Positions 1 through 11,767 of a stretch of 64,000 nt of DNA are shown here, piece after piece. The position numbers and the translations under genes are program-made. Each line of letters starts with the position of its first letter. The stretch's first letter is position 1. The stretch is taken from positions 469,845,650 through 469,909,649 of the forward strand of contig CM042684.1 in the NCBI GenBank assembly GCA_023614405.1. Direction: 5' to 3'. The notes under the pieces are model-generated. The model saw only the letters and a list, made by a program, of their open reading frames with translations. It made no database searches and was not told the origin of the DNA. Origin of the DNA: Avena insularis. Its lineage: Eukaryota; Streptophyta; Magnoliopsida; Poales; Poaceae.

Positions 1-51
1 ACCTGACATGGTTTCCAGATCATGTCATCATCTAAATCATCAAGCACATCT
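1..51 (-). pseudogene. Host gene exon piece, distal part (split by element P)
   Basis: On the minus strand this stretch continues the reading frame of 9955-10062 once element P and one copy of the CATCT target duplication (47-51 and 9950-9954) are left out. It is open for all codons in the window and is acidic, with Asp clusters. It ends at the window edge with CAG then GT, which could be a splice donor. The continuity of frame over the P insertion is seen directly; that this was coding is inferred from it. The gene runs on to the left of the window. Confidence 0.6.
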
Positions 52-3000
52 TCTTGGAAATATGCCCTAGAGACAAATAGTAATAAGGACTATTATCATA
101 TTTCATATAGTTTATGATTAAGTTTTATATCATGCTATAACTGTATTGAGTGGAAACATCAATACACGTGTGATATACAAACAACCAGGGGTTCCTAGTG
201 AAACTCTAGTCACTGGTTTATTGGTCAATAGATGATCATGTATCCTGATCATGTGGCATTTATGCCAGTTGGAAATGGAGTCAACTCATTCTGAGAATGA
301 GATGATGAACTAATACCCAACCTAAACATCATGACCCGATCATGTCACGAAGTTCAAGTTATGATGATTAGAAATGGATCCTCGTAGACTATTCCTTAGA
401 CCGTGAGGCTATATCAATCACTGTCTCCTGAGGGTTCTTAGATGCATCAAGTGCCACTTGGTAATACAGTGGTTATAAAGGTGTGTTCAGGTACTCGAAG
501 GAAACCGTAGAGGCAATATATGTCAAGAGTGGGATTTGTCCGTCCATGTGACAGAAAGATACTCAAGGGCCCACTCGGAGAAGTTATATACAATAGTTGT
601 GCAGCGTGTGATTTGATCACAGGGATGTCACTTGTCGGAACGAGTCAAGTAGCATTGTTCGATGTAAGATTGAACACGACATGGTGATGTCATTGATCAG
701 ATCTCGGGCAATGCAAGTATCAAGAGACAAAGGGAATAAGACACGACTGTCCCGGTTCAAACGACGAAAGATCTTCGTGGAACGCACAGGGGTCACATGG
801 CCATCCAGGCCCCTCTGTCGATCATTAGTGCGGGAGTGTCCCGACCATGTCTGGAGTGTTCCCGAACCGTGGGGTATCACGCTTAAGGGCTTGATGATGC
901 TTAGAGAGTGTTTATAGGATCGGTATAATCGCCGAAGAATAGTAGAGAGCAAACCGGAAGGGTTTCGGTAAGTTCGGAGGATGTCCGGAGTGGAGGTGGA
1001 AGTGTTCCATAGCCATGGAGATTGAATAATATGTGAATGAATGTTAAATAATGATTTAATCATTTATACATAATTATTCAATAAAGAGAAAATCAATTTA
1101 AAAGGTCAAAATGCTTAATGGGCCAATTCTCGGAGGGGAGAGGGCCCATTAGGGAAAGGAGAGAGGAAGAAGGGACAAGGGGGTGGCCAGCTGGGCCTAC
1201 CCCCATGAGGGCCACTAGGGTCGGCCGGCGGCTGCCCTTCCGCCTCCTCTCCTTTAGTCCCACCCCAGGATTTTGAGGGAGGTAGTACCTGTTGGAGATA
1301 TGCCCAAGAGGCAATAATAAAAGTGGTTATTATTATATCTTTGTGTTTATGATGAATGTTTACATCCCATGCTATAATTGTATTATTAGGAAACACTAAT
1401 ACTTGTGTGTTTTGTAAACATAAAAGAGTCCCTAGTAAGCCTCTTGTTGAACTAGCTTGTTGATTGATTGATGATCATGGTTTCCTGATCATAGACATTG
1501 GATGTGATTAATAACAAGGTTATATCATTAGGAGAATGATGTGATGGACACACACCCATAGTAAGCGTAGCATAAGATCAAGTCATTAAGTTCGTATTGT
1601 TGTAAGCTTTGAAATACATAGTAACCTAATCCTTCGACCATTAGGTTATGTTAATCACCATCACCGGATGGGTACTTTGATGACATCAAACGCCGCTCAG
1701 AATCGGGCGGTTATAAAGGTGTCATTGGGTATTCGAAAGTATGTGTTGAAGCGCATAGACCAAGATTGGGATTTGTCCATCCATATGACGGATAGATATA
1801 CTGGCCCTCTCGGTGGAATGCCATCTAGATAACTTGCAAGCATGTGGATTTGGGTCACAAGGGATGACATAACATGGAGCAGTAAAGAGTACTTATCGAT
1901 GCGAGGAAGAACAAGGTATGAAGATACCGACGACCAAACCTCGGATAAGTAGAATATCATGTGACAAAGGGAATTGGTTTCAGATGTTAAATGGTTCTAT
2001 CGATCACAAGTAATCGTTGAGTATGTGGGAGCCGTTATGGATCTCCGGATCCGCTGATGGTTATTGATCGGAGAGGTGTCTTCATCATGTTCGCATATTC
2101 ACGAACCATAGGGTGACACACTTAAGGTTCAAGTTGTTTTAAGTAGATATGGAATTTGCGTTGGAGACCGAATGTTGTTGAGTCTCGGAATGGATCCGGA
2201 CATCACAAGGAGATCCGGAATGGTCGGAGAATAAGATTCATATATTGGGGATCATTTTCTAAGTTAGGAAATGTTAGAGTGTTTGTATGGAGATTCTAGA
2301 AGGTTTGAATGTTCTGGAAGGTTCTAGAGGATTTCTTGGAGTTTACTTGAAAACCAAGAAAGGGATCAAGGGAGTCCAAGTGGGGCAATATACGGATTCG
2401 TGGGGGAGGAGGACTCCTCCCCCCAACCCCCCCGCCCCAGGAGGAGGGGAGTACTACTAGGACTCCCCCTCAGCGCCTCCCTCCTTTAAATAGAAGGAGG
2501 CGCCCCTCTTACCCTCCTCTCATAACAACCAATCTCAGCGGCTCTCTCCTCCACCTTTCTTACCTGCAGGCATAGGCGAAGCCTGCAGAATTCTCATCTC
2601 CACCACCACCACCACGTCGTCGTCTTGCTGGGATTCCGTGGAGAAGATCTACTACCTCCGCTCATTTGGAGCAGGAGAGGAAGGTGCTTCGACTCACGCG
2701 TGTGACCGTCTGCGAGCGGCTAGGAATGCGGCCGGAAGGATCGTCCACACGATCTTGAGATCAGCAAGTGATCGACTACATCATCCACGAGATCTAATCT
2801 CGTAACGCTTTCGGTTCTACGAGGGTTAGTACCGATCTATCTCGTTGCTCATGTCTAATAGATTAGATCTTGGCTTTTGTCTAGATTAGATCTGGGTTTT
2901 GTTCGTTCTTGCGGTAGAATTTTTTTGTTTTCCATGCTACGAACCCATCAGTACCTCCTTTTCCCCTATATATAGTGGGGGTATTTGGACAGATAAATAC

Positions 3001-3489
3001 ACACAATATTCAATAAAGGTCTTCTCACTTTTCGGGAGACCTCCAATTGATATTTTTTCTCTCTCTCTCTCTCGTAACCATGGTCCCAAGTTTGGACTGC
3101 GCGAACGAGAGACATCTTCACCGCGGAGCGCCATCACGCTGCGAGATTCGGATCTAGGAGGTCTACTTCCACAACTGCTGCTGGATCGGGGAAGAGGGAG
3201 TCATCGTCAGGCACCGGACACGTGTAACTCCCCGCGAGGTGTCGCACTTGAGGCACCCAAGTCGTTGGAGCCAAAGGAGCGCAAGGACTTCATCACGACC
3301 TTGAGGTCGGCTTTGGCTCATCTACATCAACCACGCTCTCCTGAGCGTTGACAATGCTTTTCGGTCTTCAAGGGTAAGTTCACGAAAAGCCCCTCCCTTT
3401 ACTGTATTACTAATAGATAGGTCCTAGCAGCATCAGGGGTTCAGCGGTGTAGGGTAAAATTTATTGTTTTCATACGCGGAACCCGTACA
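52..3489 (+). repeat. 5' LTR of element P, interrupted by a solo LTR
   Basis: Matches 8139-9949 from its first bases to ...CCGTACA at 3489. It is broken at 1289/2956 by a 1661-bp solo LTR with a GTACC duplication; without that it is about 1770 bp. A TATA-like box (TATATATAG, 2967-2975) lies only 16 bp after the solo LTR ends, so the insertion removed the native upstream U3 from the core promoter. The (CT)n run at about 3059-3073 is short here and expanded in the 3' LTR. Confidence 0.9.
1290..2950 (+). mobile_element. Solo LTR (Copia type) inside the 5' LTR of P
   Basis: Begins TGTTGGAGATATGCCC and ends ...ACCCATCA, with the target duplication GTACC on both sides (1285-1289 and 2951-2955). 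There is no internal region, so it is the product of LTR-LTR recombination after insertion. It is related to, but distinct from, the P and L LTRs; the opening and the AAGAGGCAATAATAAA block are typical of Angela/BARE-like Copia LTRs. A TATA-like TTTAAATAG lies at 2485-2493. Confidence 0.93.
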
Positions 3490-3490
3490 G

Positions 3491-3502
3491 TGGTATCAGA
3501 GG
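3491..3502 (+). other. Primer-binding site of P (initiator Met tRNA)
   Basis: TGGTATCAGAGG starts one base after the LTR end. Eleven of its twelve bases match the complement of the plant initiator tRNA-Met 3' end, the usual Copia primer (canonical TGGTATCAGAGC). Confidence 0.9.
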
Positions 3503-4607
3503 CAGGTTTATGCGTAGTAATGCTAGTACGGGTAAAACACACAAGATGTAGCGTGTGGGCGTTGATCTTTTAGTTGTTACCCTCCCACGTGTACTTGTGT
3601 ATACCGCAGTAATGCTTGATGAAGTGGCCCCCAACCGACTTTACGCGTTCATTCGCGAGACTAGTCCACGCTTGACATACGGCTTGTACCGTATAAAGTG
3701 GCTTAGGGGGTGTCTGTCTCTCTCGCATTAGTTGGTACGCCATTTTCAATAGAGGGCCCCGAAAGGGGTGTAGTAGAGACAGCTACTTGATCAATGCTGT
3801 GCTGAAAGTTCATAGGTAAGAACGGTTCTTGTGTGAAAGCCCATTCAGCCACGTAAAACATGCAAAGATAAAGTAGAGGCGTCTACCTTTTTTTTGCAGG
3901 GGGGCGTTACTTTGTGATATGGTTGTGGCAAAGGTAAAGTGATTACCTTATGTTACGTAGTAGTAGATAGTCACGAAGGTGACGGACTACCATGCCGGAA
4001 AGACACCGGTACCCTGGTGTCTACGGCGCCGGAACCCTAGCGCCGGAATCTAGTGACGACGGATGGAGATCACGACGTGAAGGACCATATCACATCGCAT
4101 TTACATTCAATGTTATTGTTTGTATATCTTATTGTGTGCTAGTATTAGATACTCGATGGTATCTTAATAAGATGATCCCTGTTAATTTTACCAACGATTG
4201 TGTTCCCCCTTAGTGTGCACCACCAAGAAAGTTCTTCGGTATGAGGCGATCCATGGTACAGGCATGGGTGTCAGACATATCTACGTTCGCATCCAGTGGG
4301 TGTAAGCCATGTTGCACAGCGAATACACTAAGGTTGAGTTGGCGAGCCTAGCACGCCATAGAAGCGTGGCCTCGGAACACGGATGGTCGAAAGATCGCAC
4401 ACGGGTCGCATGAATGATGTGACCAACGTTTAGCGTCCACCCTTGAACCCACATTGATGGCCGTGATGATCGGGGGAGATGTGGCTGACAGGGGTCGTGT
4501 TATCACTAGGAACCCTTATGGGGATAGGTGTTTCTTAGTGGAGTTATTATTAACTCATTTACTTATAAACTTAGTCTAAATTCCTTTTTGCAATTATAAA
4601 TGTAGAG
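3503..4607 (+). other. Untranslated leader of P
   Basis: About 1.1 kb between primer site and gag. No conserved coding frame is seen. Long gag leaders are normal in BARE/Angela-type Copia elements, where they carry dimerisation and packaging signals; no specific signal can be pointed to here. Confidence 0.7.
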
Positions 4608-5315
4608 ATGACTCACCGTGAAGCTTACTTTGTCATTGAGGAATGGGTAATGGGTGAGAAACTTAGACTTGATGGATCCAACTTCCCTTGTTGGCTTGTG
4701 CGCCTGAATGATCTCCTTACTAGGAATCATGTGGTAGACTACATACGCCGCACGATGGATTTGACTGAGCCAGACCACTATGAGACCCCACAAGATTTGG
4801 CAGACCGCTACTATCATCAAGAGATGTCCACCTACATTCAGATAATAATGCGTTACGGGATGGTGGATGAACTCCACCCGCTCATGGGTGATCTTGATCC
4901 ATATTCGATGGTGGGTCAGCTGAGAGCAGAGTTCATAAGCCATGTGCGCATGTGGAAGCACGAGCTGCTTGGAGAGTTCCTTTCCATACAGATGGAGGAG
5001 CACACATGTCTGAAGGGTCACTTGGAGCGCATGCTTGATGCACACATGAGACTGGTTCACTTCATGGATTACTGGATGGATGATCCGTTTGCGATAGGCG
5101 TACTGCTTCGATCGTTGCCTCCCAGCTACGAAGGACATGTCCGGAGTAGCATCATGAGTGGTGATATAGAAACATTAGATTTCCAAGAGTTCATATTACG
5201 TTTCAGGAACGTAAAGGTTGAACCAATCACCGGAGAGGTCATCGATGACAAAGGTATATATTTGATATACAATTTTATAAATGTTATAATCTTGCAAACA
5301 CATTTGCAGTGTTAA
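4608..5315 (+). CDS. Copia Gag, capsid part (element P)
   Basis: A 235-codon open frame. Residues about 21-37 (LDGSNF.CW...LNDLL) and the segment around 150-175 (MDYWMDD.F....LRSLP.SYEGHV) are the start and the 'LLxSLPxSYxxxV' hallmark of the UBN2-type Gag capsid domain of plant Copia elements. Its role is to build the cytoplasmic virus-like particle. The capsid region is intact, but the CCHC zinc knuckle that normally follows is absent: after residue 215 the frame runs into AT-rich sequence. A splice donor-like AAAG|GTATAT lies exactly at that point (5254), so the last residues may be intron-encoded. It is the only good ORF of P. The ATG chosen is the first in this frame after the leader. 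Confidence 0.85.
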   Translation: MTHREAYFVIEEWVMGEKLRLDGSNFPCWLVRLNDLLTRNHVVDYIRRTMDLTEPDHYETPQDLADRYYHQEMSTYIQIIMRYGMVDELHPLMGDLDPYSMVGQLRAEFISHVRMWKHELLGEFLSIQMEEHTCLKGHLERMLDAHMRLVHFMDYWMDDPFAIGVLLRSLPPSYEGHVRSSIMSGDIETLDFQEFILRFRNVKVEPITGEVIDDKGIYLIYNFINVIILQTHLQC

Positions 5316-5351
5316 GTATATTTGATACTTGTTCTGTTTTGCTGAAAATAG
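5254..5351 (+). other. Candidate intron at the end of P gag
   Basis: Starts AG|GTATAT and ends GAAAATAG|GT; it is 98 nt and strongly T/A-rich. Splicing would join codon 216 to GGT-CCT-TCT-GCA-TGA and stop within five codons, giving a Gag of about 219 residues. BARE and Arabidopsis EVD Copia elements are known to splice near the gag end to favour Gag production. The sites are seen; their use is inference. Confidence 0.4.
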
Positions 5352-5365
5352 GTCCTTCTGCATGA

Positions 5366-8126
5366 GAGGTGCTTGCTGGAGAGGAGGTGACGTTGCGTGC
5401 TGATGGCGAGCATGATGATGATAGCCAACGATGCTCTCCCTCGACATTTATCACTTAGTTTATGTTTTGGATAGTTATTGTAATCAAAATATTATGAACT
5501 TCTTTAGTGTGTCTCACACTTTGTGAGACGGTTATTCATATGAGTTTGTAACAAACAGTTGTTCCACTTTTATGAATGATTTCTATTTCGTTCATATCTT
5601 GTTTTATTATATGTGAATTATCCTTGTTGTTTGAAACTAATTGATAATGCATGAACATTTGTAAAATATTGAAATGCCTTAAAATACCCAACTTAAATGA
5701 TATTTCATTAATGAATGAAATCATTGTTTAAATTCAAAGTAATGTTGACAATATGTGAAAGACATTTGATTTCTTATCACATATAAATCATGCCTAAGTT
5801 CGGCAAAATAACTTGAACACCATGTATTACATGAATACAAAGTGTTTAATGAATTGTTAAAAGTAAATACATATTCGATGTATTGTGTTTTAACAAAATG
5901 GTAATTATCATTATATGATTGTTTAAATGTGTAAATAAGTTTACCAAAGGAAACATAAGTATGAAACTATTTGATATGATCAAAGTGTTTCATCAACAAA
6001 GGGTATAAATATAAAATAGAATCTAATTACTATGATTTGATCAATAGTAATGAAATTCGACTTTATAAGAATGGCATAGAAGAAATTGTGGAATACAAAG
6101 CGTTTTGAAATGTCAAAATGCAAAGCATCACAATGTGATATTAGATATCAAAGTGGGTGAATAGAAGGCACCAAATAAATCATTGTAATGTAGATGTAGA
6201 GACCATTAGTTAGAAATAGTTAGCACTCAATTAGAATATATAGTGAACCACTTGAATTCGTAAAAGTTTTGGGGTTATTCGATATAACCAAAACAATAGC
6301 GAATAAGTCATTGTAGAGTATTCATTGGAAACTTTGAATACGAAATCCATAGATGAAACCAAAAGAGAAGCAAAACTTGTATTGCTTGGATTTTGGTGCA
6401 TTCTTGAGAAATCTCACTTTTAGTGATATTTCTCGATTATGAAGCAAATGGAAGATAGTGAAAAATACGATGAGGATTCGTATCCCTGCATTAGAAGTGT
6501 TGAGAAGCGCAATGGACAACGTTCCTGAACGATTCTCTTCACAAAGGAAAGAATCAATGATAATGATCATTGTGTTTTCCCCACTGGTGTTTTCACTGCA
6601 TGAAGTAGGATTCAAAATGTAACCCATATCTTGTATGGAGACATTTGTGAATCATTTGTCATGATTCTTGGAATATGACATACCTACGAACTACTAAGGA
6701 AATAATGGTAAGCTAAAGTTATGAGAAATCCTAGAAGCAAAATTCCCTTGAGATTAGAAAGCAATTTGTTGCCGAATCTGACAAGTAAAAGGGGTTACTT
6801 GGAATTTTCCCAAATGACTGCAAAGCCATAGCGGAAAAGTGGTGAATGGCAAAAGCACAAATTTGTCAAGTATTGGACAAATTCAAACGAATTTGATTCA
6901 AGTGTGCTAAATGTCTAGTGGATTTAAAACTAGTAAAAGTACTAGTATCTCATAGTAAAACTCCAAGTTTGATATTTGATCAAAGGATTTTGAAGTTGTT
7001 CAAAATAGTGAGTGGATATGCAATTTTCATGAAATTGAGTGGGAGCTATAAAAGTCTTCCTAAAACAATATGTGATTGACATATTTTTGAGTGGGAGCAA
7101 TATAAGTCTCAAATTCAAATATGTAGGAACATAGTTTGAGTTAGAGTACTGACTCATACCAAAATATGGTAGGAACATATTTTGAGTGGGAGCTTATAGG
7201 AGTGATTCTTAAGTGTGTTAAGAATAAAAGCGCAAGTACATATAAATAATGATTTATAAGGTATAGAAGTTGATAATAAGTGTATTATGATATTATATAG
7301 TATTCCTTAAGGGATTCTGAAAAGGGTTTTAGAATAGAATTTAATTAAGGAACTAGTACTTAATAACTCAAGTGAGGAATAGTATTAAGTTTAACATCAA
7401 TGGTTGAAAGAAACAATAGGATGATCATCATCCACTATGTTGAGACATAGGTTATATCTTAGAAAACCATGATGATAACTTAACATAATATATGATCCAA
7501 TAAGGAACGTTTAAAAGTGATTAAGTTCGAATCACAGAATGTTGAGCTAAGTTTGTCCACAATGTCTAATAGAGAATTGTAGACATATTTTCCAAGTCCA
7601 TAAAGGATGACATATCTTAAAACATAAAGGGTTATGTTATAAGGGAATATGTTGCATTCTCCTGTAAATACCGATTAAAGTCAAGTAGGAAGCGAGGTGA
7701 ACAAAAACATAGGAAGTTGCACAGAGTGCAATGGTGTTTCGATGAATACATTTATAATAATAGATAAGGGTACCATCTAAAGTGTTGTATAATGTTATGG
7801 TGGGGCTAGTTCGCTTTTAACATAGAATGATGTGTCCCAGGGCACAGTGCCCATGAGAAAGCCCTCGAGGTTGATCTAAAGTCACTGTAGGCTCCTGGAA
7901 TCAGGCCTCGTTCTGCTGCCATAGCGACAATGCATACACACAGATGTTATCATGTGATGATAAAGTATTAATGTCAATCAAGGTGACATTAGTAAGTTGC
8001 AAATGATTTGGGAATGTAAAGTACAAGCCCAAGACTCAACCTCTTCCATGAGCAAGCATGTTCAGGGTACCGGATATGGTGCCAATGATTAAGAACAAAT
8101 GTAGCTAGTGTATTTGTACTCTAGTG
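5366..8126 (+). other. Internal region of P without recognisable pol
   Basis: About 2.8 kb of AT-rich sequence with no ORF longer than about 100 codons and no integrase or reverse transcriptase motif that I can find in any frame. It may be decayed pol, as in element L, but too far gone to align by eye. Three copies of GAGTGGGAGC, similar to the Copia polypurine tract core, occur at 7037, 7089 and 7184. Confidence 0.7.
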
Positions 8127-8138
8127 CAAGTGGGAGAT
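8127..8138 (+). other. Polypurine tract of P
   Basis: CAAGTGGGAGAT directly before the 3' LTR; the same sequence type (CAAGTGGGAGAC) precedes the 3' LTRs of L and Q. It is the plus-strand DNA primer. Confidence 0.85.
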
Positions 8139-9483
8139 TGTTGGAAATATGCCCTAGAGACAAATAGTAATAAGTACTATTATCATATTTCATATAGTTT
8201 ATGATTAAGTTTTATATCATGCTATAACTGTATTGAGTGGAAACATCAATACACGTGTGATATACAAACCACCAGGGGTTCCCAGTTTAACTCTAGTCAC
8301 TGGTTCATTGGTCAACAAATGATCATGTTTCCTGATCATGTGGCATTTATGCCAGTTGGAAATGGAGTCAACTCATTCTAAGAATGAGATGATGAACTAA
8401 TACCCAACCTAAACATCGTGACCTGATCATGTCACGAAGTTCAAGTTACGATGGTTAGAAATGGATCCTCGTAGACTATTCCTTAGACCGTGAGGCTATA
8501 TCAATCACTGTCTCCCGAGGGTGCTTAGATAGCATCAAGCGCCACTTGGTAATACAGTGGTTATAAAGGTGTGTTCAGGTACTCGGAGGAAACCGTAGAG
8601 GCAATATATATGTCAAGAGCGGGATTTGTCCGTCCATGTGACGGAAAGATACTCAAGGGCCCACTCGGAGAAGTTATATCCAATAGCTACGCAACGTGTG
8701 ATTTGATCACAGGGATATCACTTGTCGGAACGAGTCGAGTAGCATTGTTTGGTAACGAGATTGAACACGACATGGTGATGTCATTGATTAGATCTCGGGC
8801 AATGCAAGTATCAAGAGACAAAGGTAATAAGACACGATTGTCCTGGTTCAAACGACGAAAGATCTTCGTGGAATGCATAGGGGTCACATGGCCATCCAAG
8901 TCCCTCTGTCGATCATTGGTGCGGGAGTGTCCCGACCATGTCTGGAGTGTTCCCGAACCGTGGGGTATCACGCTCAAGGGCTTGATGATGCTTAGAGAGT
9001 GTTTATAGGATCGGTAGAATCACCGAAGAATAGTAGAGAGAAAACCGGAAGGGTTTCGGTAAGTCCGGAGGATGTCTGGAGTGGAGGTGGAAGTGTTCCA
9101 TAGCCACGGAGATTGAATAGTATGTGAATGAATGTTAAATAATGATTTAATCATTTATTCATAATTATTTAATAAAGAGAAAATCAATTTAAAAGGTCAA
9201 AAGGCTTAATGGGCCAATTCTCGGAGGAGAGAGGGCCCATTAGGGAAAGGAGAGAGGGAGAAGGGACAAGGGGGTGGCCGGCTAGGCCCCGCCCCCCCAC
9301 CCACGCGAGGCCCACTAGGGCCGGCCGGTGGCTACCCCTCCCCCTTCTCTCCTTTAGTCCCACCCCGGAACTTTGAGGGAGGTAGTACCTCCTTTTCCCC
9401 TATATGTAGTGGGGGTATTTGGCTAGATAAATACACACAATATTCCATAAAGGTATTCTCACTTTTGGGGAGACCTCCAATTG

Positions 9484-9538
<55 letters not shown>

Positions 9539-9949
9539 CGTGGTCCCAAGTTCGGACTACACGAACGAGATACATCTTCACCACGGAGCACCGTCGCGCT
9601 GCGAGATTCGGATCCAGGAGCTCTACTTCCGCAACTGCTGCTGGATCGGGGAATCGGGAGTCATCATCAGGCACCAGACTTGTGTAACTCCCCGCGAGGT
9701 GTCGCACTTGAGGCACTCAAGTCGTTGGAGCCAAAGGAGCGCAAGGACTTCATCATGACCTTGAGGTCGGCTTTGGCTCATCTACATCAACAACGCTCTC
9801 CTGAGCGTTGACAACGCTTTTCAGTCTTCACGGGTAAGTTCGCGAAAAGCCCCTCCTGTTACTGTATTACTAATAGATAGGTCCTGGTAGCATCAGGGGT
9901 TCAGGGGCGTAGGGTAAAATTTATTGTTTTCATACGCGGGACCCCTACA
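8139..9949 (+). repeat. 3' LTR of element P
   Basis: 1811 bp, from TGTTGGAAATATGCCC to ...CCCCTACA, followed by the CATCT duplication. It is uninterrupted, so it is the reference copy for the broken 5' LTR. The TATA region (near 9400) reads TATATGTAG against TATATATAG in the 5' LTR. Confidence 0.93.
9489..9533. repeat. (CT)n microsatellite in P 3' LTR
   Basis: 45 nt of CT repeats; the same place in the 5' LTR (3059-3073) has about 15 nt, so the tract expanded after insertion or shrank in the other copy. Confidence 0.95.
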
Positions 9950-9954
9950 CATCT

Positions 9955-10062
9955 ACCTCAACATAACCATATGGCACCTGCTTTTGTCCCTTGTCCATAT
10001 TACAGCTCTATAGAGTGCCAATGAAGAGCACATCTAAAATGTCAATAGCAACACGATAGAAC
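9955..10062 (-). pseudogene. Host gene exon piece between P and L
   Basis: A 108-bp sliver of host DNA between two Copia insertions. Read on the minus strand after 26702 (leaving out element L) it continues the exon 2 frame. It has one in-frame stop TAG at 10008-10010, then stays in the same frame to the P insertion and on into 1-51. The TAG is either the true end of a 184-residue protein or a nonsense mutation. The 34 open, acidic codons that follow suggest the latter, but this is an inference. Confidence 0.6.
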
Positions 10063-11754
10063 TGAAGGGAATATGCCCGAGAGGCAATAATAAAGTGGTT
10101 ATTATCTTATTCCATGTTTATGATAAATGTTTATTTTACATGCTAGAATTGTATTGATCGGAAACATCAATACATGTGTGTTTAATAAACAAAAAGGGTT
10201 CCTAGTTATGCCTCTCTTATAGACTAGCTTGTTGATTAACAAGATGATCAAGGTTTCCTGATCATGGACATTGGATGTTGTTAATAACAAGGTCACACCA
10301 TTGGTATAATGATGTGATGAACATTCATCCGAAGTATAGCATTACGATCAAAGTCATTATGTTTATATTGCTATAATATCATACAAAGTAATCTTTATCC
10401 TTAGACCATGAGATCATGTTAATTGCTAACACCGGAAGAGTATCTTGATAACATCAAACGTCACACCGTAACAGGGTGACTATAAAGGTGGGTTCGATTA
10501 CTTTCTGAAGGTGTTATGTTGAGGCTCATGGATCAAGAGTGGGATTTGTCCATCCCGATGATGGATAGATATACTCTGGCCCTCTCGGTGATATCACATT
10601 GAAATAGCTTGCAAGCAAGTGATGTGATCACTAGAATGTTATATCAGGAGCGAAAAGAGTGCATGTTGGTAGCGAGATCAAACTAGGTATGGAGATACCG
10701 ATGATCGAATCTCGGACATGTAATATATCAGGACAAAGGGATTTAGTTACTAGCGTTAAAGGTTCTCACGATCACGAAGTCATCGTTGAATGTGTAGGAG
10801 TCGGTATGGATCTCGTGTCCATTGCTGATTAATGATCGGAGAGGGGTCTCGATCATGTCTGCAATATTCGCGAACTGTAGGGTGACACACTTAAGGGATA
10901 CCGACACCATTTGGAGCAAATATGTTTCAGATAAATATTTAAGAAAGCGCTGGAATTATTTCAATAGACACCGAAACTGTTTCGGGTGAAAATGCTGAAA
11001 TTGGTTCTGCATGTAATATTGAAATGTTGCAGGGGGTTTTATGTGAATGTTTGTTAATTAAAGTAATTAACAAAATTCTGAATAAAAATAATAAAATAGT
11101 TTTATTAAATGAGAGAGCATTAAATTTGGAGAAATTTAATGCATTTAAAGTGGAGACTTTAAAAGAGAATGTGAAGGGGCATTTTAATGTGGAGGGGTTA
11201 CCACCACATGAATGGAGGAGCTGAAGGGTCACCCCCTCAATGCGCCGGCCATGAAGGAGGGGCACCCCCCTCCTCCTATAAAAGGCCACCCCCTCCTCAC
11301 TTCTCACACACACCTCCTTGTGAAGGATCTCTCTCCCCCTCTAGTATTATTCCCCCATGGTCTCGGATTAGCGAGATACATGTTCCCGGTGGCTTTATCT
11401 GGAAAGGAGTTGCTACTCTGCTGCTTTGCTAGAGCGAGGGATGGAGGTTGTCGAGGTACCGGACGTGTGTGCGATCATGGATGCACCGCTGCTTTGCGGT
11501 CTTTGGACTTGTCTGCTGCAAATGGATCGATGGATGTCTTTGGGCGGACTGTTGGACTTCCTCACGATCTTGAGATCGACAAGTGTACGACTACATCAAC
11601 CACGAGTTCCTACTCGTTAACAAAGCTCGTTGTCTACGAGGGTAAGTTCTCATTGGATGTATGTCCACCCGTTGCTTTGTACCTAATAGATAGATCTTGG
11701 CGTGTAGTTCACACCGTAGGAATTTTTTTTGTTTTCTATGCTGTGGACCCAACA
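10063..11754 (+). repeat. 5' LTR of element L
   Basis: 1692 bp, TGAAGGGAATATGCCC to ...GACCCAACA. A TATA box TATAAAAG lies at 11277-11284. It is homologous to both LTRs of Q in inverted orientation. Confidence 0.93.
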
Positions 11755-11755
11755 G

Positions 11756-11767
11756 TGGTATCAGAGC
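11756..11767 (+). other. Primer-binding site of L (initiator Met tRNA)
   Basis: TGGTATCAGAGC, one base after the LTR end: a perfect match to the standard Copia primer complement. Confidence 0.95.

Larger units (their letters stand above)
52..9949 (+). mobile_element. Element P: Copia LTR retrotransposon, gag-only
   Basis: A complete element flanked by the 5-bp target duplication CATCT (47-51 and 9950-9954). The order is 5' LTR 52-3489 (interrupted by a solo LTR), primer site 3491, untranslated leader, gag 4608-5315, about 2.8 kb without a recognisable pol, polypurine tract 8127-8138 and 3' LTR 8139-9949. The LTRs run from TG (degraded to TC at position 52) to CA. They differ by roughly 4% over the first 240 bases by eye, so P is older than element L. 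No protease, integrase or reverse transcriptase is visible, so movement would have needed proteins from a related element. It lies inside the exon of a minus-strand host gene. Confidence 0.93.

Noticed and set aside
617..1063. 148-codon open frame on the minus strand in the P 5' LTR, partly repeated at 8687-8977
   Set aside because: The similarity only reflects that both LTRs are copies; the frames are not kept at equal length and there is no protein signature.
9459..9716. Arg/Glu- or Leu/Ser-repeat proteins in the CT run
   Set aside because: Translations of a (CT)n microsatellite in all frames.
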